From: Stagonosporopsis chrysanthemi | Lineage: Eukaryota > Ascomycota > Dothideomycetes > Pleosporales > Didymellaceae | Length of the DNA stretch: 64,000 bases | NCBI GenBank assembly: GCA_022560025.1 | Contig: JAFISE010000116.1 | Location: 1 to 64,000 of the forward strand | Reading direction: 5' to 3' | Part shown: positions 56,559 through 64,000 of the stretch, in pieces | Layout of the letters: each line of letters starts with the position of its first letter | How positions within the stretch are numbered: position 1 is the stretch's first letter | Translations under genes and position numbers: made by a program | Notes under the pieces: generated by a model | Told to the model about the DNA's origin: nothing | What the model saw: only the letters and a program-made list of their open reading frames with translations | Databases searched by the model: none

Positions 56559-58493
56559 CTTGCAGATTTAGACGTAACTACTGTACGGACGGGATAGTAC
56601 GGCTGACGTGAGAGGTCAGATACGAGGTGGGGAATTATGCAGGTACGGGACAGATCGAATCGTTCGTGCCGAGAGCGTCGACGTTCGCAGTCGATCAGCT
56701 TGGGAATGTGTATCAGAGACAGAACTATTAAAGGATCTTTGGAAGGAAGGGGGCCGAATTGTACCCCTCAGTGGCAATATACATCAAGCAGCGTAATCAG
56801 GGCTGCGTTTCGGTGCATTCCCAAGGCGGCGGTCGTTGCTTGGCTTCCAAGACCAGGCAACGTCATTGAGTGTAGAATTGTCAGCGTAGTGCAGGGCTTG
56901 TCAAGCCCTCACAGCTTAGACAGATATCGCACATTTGTGACCGAGGCGTGCGTCGCTGGTCCCGCGGTTTACGTGACTTGCCTTGAGGGGTGACAGCTGC
57001 GTCTCCCGCTTCGTGATGTGCCGAGATGGAGCACTGCGGGGCGTGCCTACTGCGGACACTAGCTCTCCGCTGGGGAACGAAGCTGCAAGGTCCTGACTCT
57101 TGATGAGCTTCAAACTCATCCGAACATGGGTCATGGGCATGCGAAAGCTAGCAATCAAGATAAGACCTGTAGAAACAGGTATATGCAAGTGGATTATAGT
57201 CTTGCTGTAACGAACGGGACCGGTTCGAAGTAGCGTCGGCAATGTGGCTGCGAAGGGACATGTGTTGTTGCCGCCAGGATCGCAAAACAAACAGTGACCT
57301 TGATCGTGAACGTGAGATCTCGCCGCTCCATACCGCGCAAATTGCTGCGAACGTGATGTGTGGATTGCTTTTGTGCAACTACTGGGACCTCACCATTAGC
57401 TAGAGTCAACCAATTGCTCCCTCTGTGGTACCTTTATGCGCCGGTGTATACGATGGCCAGACATCTGGTCTGATGGCTTCGAGCTAGCAATTCTAGCAGC
57501 TGCCGCAAACGCCGTGAGGCGTCTCAGCAAGCCCCTAGTAAGACATAAAGCGAAAACACGTAAAGACGGATGAGGCACGGCTGCCTGAAGCCGGCGAGAG
57601 CCCGCTGGAAATTGTTGGAAGGGAGAAAGTGGAGAAACGGATGACCTTGGTTGCTTTGAGTATGTCGGGAACCAGTCCCGCCAGTCGCGAGTCGGAGGCT
57701 GGTTGTTGCGCAATTGTTACGTGTGCACCATCAGCGCACGGCTATAAGATGTGATTCATTGCAGAAATTCCCGCCTTCCTGCTTCGTATGGGTCAGTGCG
57801 GGAACTACCAACGATCGTCACGATGGAGCCGATGGATAGTGGCTAAGACATATGCAAATTTGTTATTCCAGGTCTCTCAGGACACATGCCGGCCGTTAAG
57901 TACCAATACAGAATCCAAGGCACTGACGGTTCTTCAACCCAAACGGAGAACATGGAAACAGGAAAATGAAGCCTGGTCCACTTTGTACATAATCCGTCAT
58001 ACTCCATGAAGGTGGTAAGAAAGAAGCTGGCAAACTGCGCAGCGATGTTTTCCTGGGATCAACCCTGTTGAAACTTCAATAGAGGAAAGTTATTATATTT
58101 CCCACGTGAGCAACAAGGAAATCTTCATCAATCAAAATGCCGACCATGCTCCTCTGTAACAAGCGCTCCGTTCTCTTCGTCCGCGTGTATCCCAGGACAT
58201 GCTGCACCCTATGCAAAAGAGAAACAGGGAATATGCAGCTTCGCTCAAATGCAAAACACTGGCCGGATGCTAGCCAATAGTGACATAAAAATTACAGTGT
58301 TGAACCCATGATGAGTTTCATATCGCTCGAACGCTCTGATCCAAAGGTGGAAAATATCTGGAAGAAATCTTTTGCTGCCGCCTGAACGGTACTGCTGATC
58401 GTCATTAGCGATCCTGGTCCGTCGTGTATCAAGCGGTGCTGGGCGTGTAGCCAGTGTGCTCGTAAAACCGTTACATCGTCGAAGACTGTGACT
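56559..58493. other. intergenic, no gene seen
   Basis: About 1.9 kb. Only short frames without recognisable features; the right end is probably the 3' UTR of the large unknown gene. Confidence 0.5.
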
Positions 58494-61400
58494 TTACATA
58501 ACTGTCATTAGTTTCATGTGCGATGCGAGCTCTGCGTCTTGTTGGAAAGGGCTCATGGCGAACGGAGGTTCTTCGTGATGTGGGCTTGTGGATGGACTGT
58601 AGTAGAGCCCTTCTGCATCCCTGATTGTGTCTTTTACTTTGCGTGTCAGTGTGCTGACATATGGAACAATGCGTCGTAGTGTTGCAGTGTCGAATGGCAC
58701 CTTCTTGGGAGAAGGAGTCGGTGGTGCATTTGCAGGAGATTCAATCACACTTTTCCTCGCCTGTAGTGCTTCGATCACTGAGCGCGCTTTGGCTTCGGAA
58801 TCCTTACGGGGGCGCGTCATGATAGGTTTTGACTCCGGTGTTGCTGGCGTCTCGTACTTTGGCTTCGGCGGCACTGGAGAATTGTGGGGGCCAAAGATGC
58901 GGTCGTTCGGCGGTAGAATGGATTTCCGAGGGCGCACGGTATGGGTTTTGCTGAGATCATCATTCGGCGACCCCGACTTGCGCCTTCCGCGACCAACGTT
59001 TGGACTTGCAGAAATGTCGTCAAAAGCATCCTCGTCGAATCCCGGTGACGAAGGGGGAGAAGCGCGAGGAACCTCTTGATGTTCGGCTTCTTGATCAGCA
59101 AGATCGATCATAGCGTCCACTTCTTCCCACATTCCGGAGTGCGATCCCTCAACAATGCCAAGGGAGATGCCGCGAATTCTGTGCTCTTTGAGCTCTTCGA
59201 TGAGCAAGCCCCATTCGCGCAAGAGGCTGATATTTGCTAGCACGTTGTTTTGCTGCTCCTGGATGCTTTTGGGTACTACCATGGCTGAGCCACTGTCAAT
59301 ACGCTGTGATCCAGCTACACTCTTAGGGGTGGGCTCCTCGGGGAGTTCAGAGAAATCAAAGTCGTCGTTCCAATCCTCAGTGACACCTTTGCTGCCAATT
59401 CCCCAGGTGCCGAATTTGTTCGTGACCACTGTGTTACGTTTGCCAACCACATCCGGAACCACGGGTACGCTCTGGCTGCGTGCGTGCAACCCGCTTGGGA
59501 CACGCCTACCAACCGATCGACTGTCTCTTCGGTTTGCGTCCTTCTTCCCGTGCACTGTTCGAGGACGTGGCGGTGTTCGGTTGCCCGAGCTCTTATCAGC
59601 AGGCTGCTGTTCAGACCAATCAAAAATGCTGCTGCGAGCATCGCGGTCGACGTGGTCATGCACGAAATGCTGTGGAGTTGATGGCTTGGTGTTTGGACCC
59701 GAAGCAAGCAAGCGCGGGTTCGAGCGCCGTAGGGTGATTGGGGTTGCAAGGTGGCTGGCTGGTGGATGGTCAACCCAAGGATCTTCACCTTCCTGTTCAT
59801 CAAGTGACCACCTACTGCTCCTATCATCGTCGCCCACATTAGAATCCCATTCCAACGTTCCAAGGGACAGCGGCTTGGGCATACTCGGGGGCGACGATGG
59901 TATCAAGCCAGGGTAAACGGCCGCGCTAGACTGTCGCGAAAAGCTCACCGCCTCCCGGAGGTGGGGCTCTGGTCGTACTGTGGTGCGCGCCGGAGTTGTG
60001 AAGCTATCATCCTCCTGAGCAATGCTGTGGTTGTCAGAGGTACTGCTTGCTAGGCTGTCTCCAAAAGTGCCGGAGGGAAGCAAGTCTCGCAGGGCAGTAA
60101 CTCTGAGCTTGGCAGGGGGGGACTCATCAAAGATGGTCTCTATGCGCGGTCCTCGAGCACCGCCAGACACACTCCTGGTTGCGCCGGTACGCAGCGAATC
60201 ATAAAGTGTCTCGCTTCGAAGATCAGCGTCTTCTCCATCGACAGAGCCTACGGCGCGAACTTCATTATCAGACGAGCCGACCAATGTCGAGGCTTGTTCC
60301 GAGGGAGCCATGGAATGACGCGACGGGCGAACGCCCGGTTGCGCTAGGACCGAGGGCGATGGTGGGGCCTGATTGGTGGCTGGCGCGGCTGAGGCAATAG
60401 CCTCTAGCTGAGGCATTGACGCCAACCTGTTTCCAGGGACGGCCATGTCGCGACGGGGCGCTGGTAGCGTGGACAACGGCGACGTCGATGAGCCTTCCGT
60501 CGCTCCATTGCGATGGTAGCTGGACTCGGCGACGCCGGCGGACGCAAAAATGTCACGTTTTGAAGGCGCCGGATCTGTTAAATTGCGTCGTACTGGTAAT
60601 TCGCCGTATGCGGTATTGGAGCGCTTGCCCATCGTTGGTATTACGGGATCGGAGCTGACGCGCTGGCTCGACCCACGGGTCAGTTTCATGCCGGGTTGTT
60701 TGGCGAGGCGTTGTTTCTTGGCACTGGATCCAGAGGGTAAGAGGTCTGCAATTGAGAAAGATCGCCTTCGCCTCGAGGCATCCTCAGAAACGACTGTGGA
60801 TGAGACAGCAGTGGCTGGCCGTACGTGCGTGTTCTTGGTGAATTGTGGAGCCTCAGGTCTGGGGGCTGCGACAGCCGCTGTGTAGCTCAGTGGGGTGCCT
60901 GGCCGGCTCACGTAAAACACGCTTTCACCTGCCTCACTTGCCGACTCTTCCAGCTCCTCGGCACCTGCCGTGACTGCTCTCGCCAGAACCAACGTAGGAT
61001 GATGCTTCTCGTTTGGGAAAACGCGCCTGACTTTCGTTGGGTTTGTCTGGAAGCGCTTGGACAACCGGCGGCCTCGCAGTGATGTGGCGGTAAAGAAGTG
61101 CGCGTACTCAGCCTCGCTGTCAGTGCTTGCTGAGGACGGCTTGACGTCTAGTGGTGGCGACTCTCGTGTGACAGGCAACAAGGAGCGGTAGTTCTGCAGA
61201 GTTGCCGACCTTTGATGGCTAGTGGCAGGGCGGCGAAACGAGGGACGAAGGGAGCCAGCACCATGGGCGGATTGGATATCACGCGGGACACGCACTGACG
61301 AGGACCGTTTTACGAGTTTGTTTGGCGGTACTTGGGGTGGAGTTTGCCTGCGCATCATTGGCACGGTTGCGCCGTCGTGGGAGAAAGCTACAGAGCCGTT

Positions 61401-61757
61401 CGAGTACGACACAGCGGGAGACATTTGCGCAGGGCTAGGATTTCTACTCGAGTGTTGCGAGACTGAGATGGCCGAGAGGCGCTTCACCCACGAGGCTCTT
61501 CTCGACGACACGTGGGTGCCAACGTCCGACTCATTTGCACCGTGCTCACTGGCAACAAAGCCATTGACCACAGAACTTGGCTGTCGCATGTTCGCATCCG
61601 TAGTCGTCATCCGTCGCGTCATTGGCCGTCTCTGGAGAGGACCATCATGAGGCCGAGTCGCAATCGGGATCCGCGAAGTAGGTACAACCGGTATAGGGGT
61701 ACTGAAGGGGGCGACCGTGGTCGTTGTCGCAGACGAGGTTTGGGTGGTAGTAGGCAT
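58494..61757 (-). CDS. large Ser/Pro-rich protein of unknown function
   Basis: A single open frame of 1087 residues from the ATG at 61757. Most is low-complexity and probably disordered, rich in Ser, Thr, Pro and Arg with many possible phosphosites. Two segments look conserved: an acidic-aromatic motif near residues 790-820 (GTWGIGSKGVTEDWNDDFDF) followed by helices (NNVLANISLLREWGLLIEEL; GIVEGSHSGMWEEVDAMIDL), and the C-terminus (PFDTATLRRIVPYVSTLTRK). I do not recognise the family. The mix of long disordered regions and a short folded core is typical of fungal cell-cycle or polarity scaffolds, but that is a guess. An unseen 5' exon is possible. Confidence 0.75.
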   Translation of the reverse strand: MPTTTQTSSATTTTVAPFSTPIPVVPTSRIPIATRPHDGPLQRRPMTRRMTTTDANMRQPSSVVNGFVASEHGANESDVGTHVSSRRASWVKRLSAISVSQHSSRNPSPAQMSPAVSYSNGSVAFSHDGATVPMMRRQTPPQVPPNKLVKRSSSVRVPRDIQSAHGAGSLRPSFRRPATSHQRSATLQNYRSLLPVTRESPPLDVKPSSASTDSEAEYAHFFTATSLRGRRLSKRFQTNPTKVRRVFPNEKHHPTLVLARAVTAGAEELEESASEAGESVFYVSRPGTPLSYTAAVAAPRPEAPQFTKNTHVRPATAVSSTVVSEDASRRRRSFSIADLLPSGSSAKKQRLAKQPGMKLTRGSSQRVSSDPVIPTMGKRSNTAYGELPVRRNLTDPAPSKRDIFASAGVAESSYHRNGATEGSSTSPLSTLPAPRRDMAVPGNRLASMPQLEAIASAAPATNQAPPSPSVLAQPGVRPSRHSMAPSEQASTLVGSSDNEVRAVGSVDGEDADLRSETLYDSLRTGATRSVSGGARGPRIETIFDESPPAKLRVTALRDLLPSGTFGDSLASSTSDNHSIAQEDDSFTTPARTTVRPEPHLREAVSFSRQSSAAVYPGLIPSSPPSMPKPLSLGTLEWDSNVGDDDRSSRWSLDEQEGEDPWVDHPPASHLATPITLRRSNPRLLASGPNTKPSTPQHFVHDHVDRDARSSIFDWSEQQPADKSSGNRTPPRPRTVHGKKDANRRDSRSVGRRVPSGLHARSQSVPVVPDVVGKRNTVVTNKFGTWGIGSKGVTEDWNDDFDFSELPEEPTPKSVAGSQRIDSGSAMVVPKSIQEQQNNVLANISLLREWGLLIEELKEHRIRGISLGIVEGSHSGMWEEVDAMIDLADQEAEHQEVPRASPPSSPGFDEDAFDDISASPNVGRGRRKSGSPNDDLSKTHTVRPRKSILPPNDRIFGPHNSPVPPKPKYETPATPESKPIMTRPRKDSEAKARSVIEALQARKSVIESPANAPPTPSPKKVPFDTATLRRIVPYVSTLTRKVKDTIRDAEGLYYSPSTSPHHEEPPFAMSPFQQDAELASHMKLMTVM

Positions 61758-64000
61758 CGAGCCGTGTCCCAGTTCTTGTGCTGGGGTGGCTTTTCTCTTG
61801 TTCGAGTTCGAGGAGTCGAGGGGAGGTCCGCGTCCAAAAGACAGGCCGACCGCAGATGCACCAACGACAGTGGCAGTAGCACAAAGCTGTGTGACGAGTA
61901 TGCGTCAGTCATGGTCTTCAGTACGGCTCACACGTCGAGTATTGCGAAGCGAAAGAGGCAAGTAGCCGCGCTCAGAAGCAGACGAGGCGTTGAGACATAT
62001 CAAAACAAGCAAGGGCCTTAGGTGAGGGTGCATGTAGACATGCAGACGCAACATTGGCGCCTTGCAGGCGGAGAGAAGAAGGCAGAATATTTACCGTTGG
62101 AACCGTTTTCATTCTCGTTAGAAACCGCACCGCCGGGGAAGACTCGCTCGGCGAAGCACTTGTGACGACGCGAGCATTCTGGCACGTCAAGCCTCAGTGA
62201 ACCATGGATCGCAGATGCACGACGGGTATACGGGGGAGGAATGAGGGCTCAATCAGACGCCAGGAGAACCAACAGCACCACAAAACTGGACAACAGGAGG
62301 GCGGCAAAAGCACCCGACAGCGGGCTGAAGCAAAGAGGTGGAGCTTCGAGGGAGAGCGGACGGAGGGCTGAAGAAATCCGCTGGCTTGCTTGCTTGTTGC
62401 TTCTGGGATCGACGGACAGGGTTACCCAGCGCGCTTGGGGATTAGCGAGATGTCGCCGATGAATTGGGCTGATGGCGGCATGTCGAAACACAATACGGAG
62501 TCGACACAGACCTCATGCCTCGCTGAGCACCGTCCAAGTTGGCATAGCTCCGCTGCTGTGAAGCCGTGCCGTTCGACGCCGTTCGCGCTGCATCGCAGCG
62601 CATCTGAGTGCATCTCAGGCCGCATCCTGCCGTTCTACTCTGTACAGTGCGGGCCAGCTGCAGCACGGCGCGGTGCACGACGTTTGGTCGAAGCAGTGCT
62701 AACGATAGCGCCGAGTAACCGTTAACGCTCAGGGACGCTGCGCAGACGCTGGTCACGGCGAGCCAAACGAGCCCACAAGTGAGAACCACCCCTCGCAGCT
62801 AAGAACCAACTATTTTGGGACCCACGATAGCATCGCAAGGCACTTGCAACGCTGTGCAGTGATTCGCGAGCGCCCATCTGCACGTCCGACAGCAGTTCCC
62901 TGCAAGCGAGTGGAGATTGTTTGCTGATCGTGTCGTCGGGACGCCCATGTTCGTACAGATCAGCCGGTTCACGTAGGCTTGCTTGGAATGTGGAAATCCG
63001 GTAGAGCGTGCCTTAGCAGCCTCCGCCACAGCGCACCAGTCCACTCCATCCACGACCGTTCCGGGAAACGGTGTAGGTGTTGGGGCGCTGGTGCCAGTGT
63101 CACGCTGGAGGCAGCCGAAGGAATGCGGATGGAGAACATCAAGGCACGGATGCATGATCCCTCGTGGATACAGCTGTTTCGGCACGCAGATGCTCACCAA
63201 TGGCAGGGCTGGCCCACGGCTCCTCGGAGGCAGCCTCAGCAGCCAAAACAGAGAGCACGTCAGCCCCAGGATGGGGAAACTAGAGAACGGGACAAGACAA
63301 GCAAGGTGCAAGGTGCAAGGTGCGAGGATAGCAGGGATAGAGGGTATGGCGGGACCGTAAGCCTCAGCCCAGCAAAATCAAATCAGTGGCAGGTAGCGGA
63401 GTGGCAGGCAAGCCATGGCACGCGCCGTGATGAACACGGCCGCCCGTTGCCCCAAAAGCCATCAAGCCAGTTCAATGTCACAGGTGCATCGTGAACGACG
63501 TTGCGAACTAGGTCTGAACCGACATCCATAGGCCTGCCTGATTTGATCAACAGTGGAGGCGGCGCTGTGAATCATTCTGGGGAACTGCGACGGCAGGTAT
63601 CATTCTTTCTGGCAACAGACGATGTGGGCGAGCGGCTCAAGGCCTAGATGAGGTTACGCTACGATCAGTGATGTCCTGCGGCAACACAGAGACGCGGCAG
63701 GGGATGCACGTAGCCGGGCATCCTGGCCGGCGATTGCAAGCAGCGTGCCCCAGAGCGCCCAGGTGGTCGCGCAGAGACGCGCCGAGTCCGCCGTTTGATG
63801 GAGCCCCGCTGATTGGCCACCGTCGCTCCTTCCAGAATCGACTGCCACGCCACTCTCAGTTTTTGCTTGGGTGTTGGACGACGTGTTGTGGCACCATTGT
63901 CGTACGCAGAAACACGATTCCGCTCCGCCAATACTCTGGCATCAGACTGAACATAGCGAGACGTGCTCTTGTGCCCCCTCCCGATTTCGCCCGCGCCTCC
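61758..64000. other. intergenic to window end, no gene seen
   Basis: About 2.2 kb, probably promoter and leader of the large unknown gene followed by non-coding sequence. Frames of up to about 170 codons overlap on both strands without recognisable features. Confidence 0.5.
63301..63323. repeat. 7-nt tandem repeat (CAAGGTG)
   Basis: Three tandem copies of a 7-mer in non-coding sequence. Confidence 0.85.

Noticed and set aside
57200..57240. GGTTCGAAG stretch resembling a tRNA T-loop
   Set aside because: Flanking bases do not form a T-stem or an acceptor stem.

Overview
This window is nuclear DNA from a filamentous ascomycete (Pezizomycotina). The genes are interrupted by short GT-AG introns, mostly 47-60 nt, with CTRAC-type branch sites. 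The gene set is fungal: a HET-domain NLR-like protein, CYP504, an Rds1-like ferritin-fold protein, Ssd1, Gle1, Gos1 and Atp10. The F-box protein and the overall content lean towards Dothideomycetes, but the sequence alone does not settle that. No bacterial, viral or CRISPR content is visible.

Layout. 0.1-1.4 kb: arrestin-like gene. 2.6-2.8 kb: a tRNA-Leu(AAG) gene on the minus strand with two inserts, the usual intron after the anticodon and a 50-nt insert in the D-loop that has every hallmark of a spliceosomal intron. 4.6-8.4 kb: mitochondrial PPR protein. 9.7-11.5 kb: phosphomevalonate kinase (ERG8). 12.2-12.9 kb: RPL35, with a first coding exon that is only the ATG. 13.3-17.8 kb: GOS1, ATP10 and a family-X DNA polymerase. 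18.0-20.1 kb: C2H2 factor with a cysteine-rich N-terminus. 21.0-21.6 kb: small protein with a lipidation-type N-terminus. 22.1-25.6 kb: HET-NB-ARC-TPR NLR-like protein. 27.5-29.4 kb: single-pass membrane protein with a cytoplasmic SH3 domain. 30.7-31.4 kb: broken APH-like kinase gene. 32.7-33.3 kb: small membrane protein. 35.6-37.3 kb: GLE1. 39.0-43.2 kb: SSD1. 44.8-45.8 kb: Rds1-like secreted protein. 46.6-52.4 kb: aromatic amino-acid catabolism group (hmgA, fahA, CYP504). 52.6-54.3 kb: F-box protein. 55.0-56.6 kb: GPI-anchored sorbosone/pyranose-dehydrogenase-type protein. 58.5-61.8 kb: large, low-complexity unknown protein.

Most genes are independent housekeeping units in convergent or divergent pairs. 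The one clear functional group is 46.6-52.4 kb: a CYP504-type hydroxylase feeding homogentisate to HmgA, with FahA completing breakdown to fumarate and acetoacetate; hmgA and fahA share a divergent promoter region. The most unusual feature is the tRNA-Leu gene: removing the 50-nt GT-AG insert restores a normal D-arm exactly. Exon boundaries below were derived by eye from frame, splice signals and family similarity.
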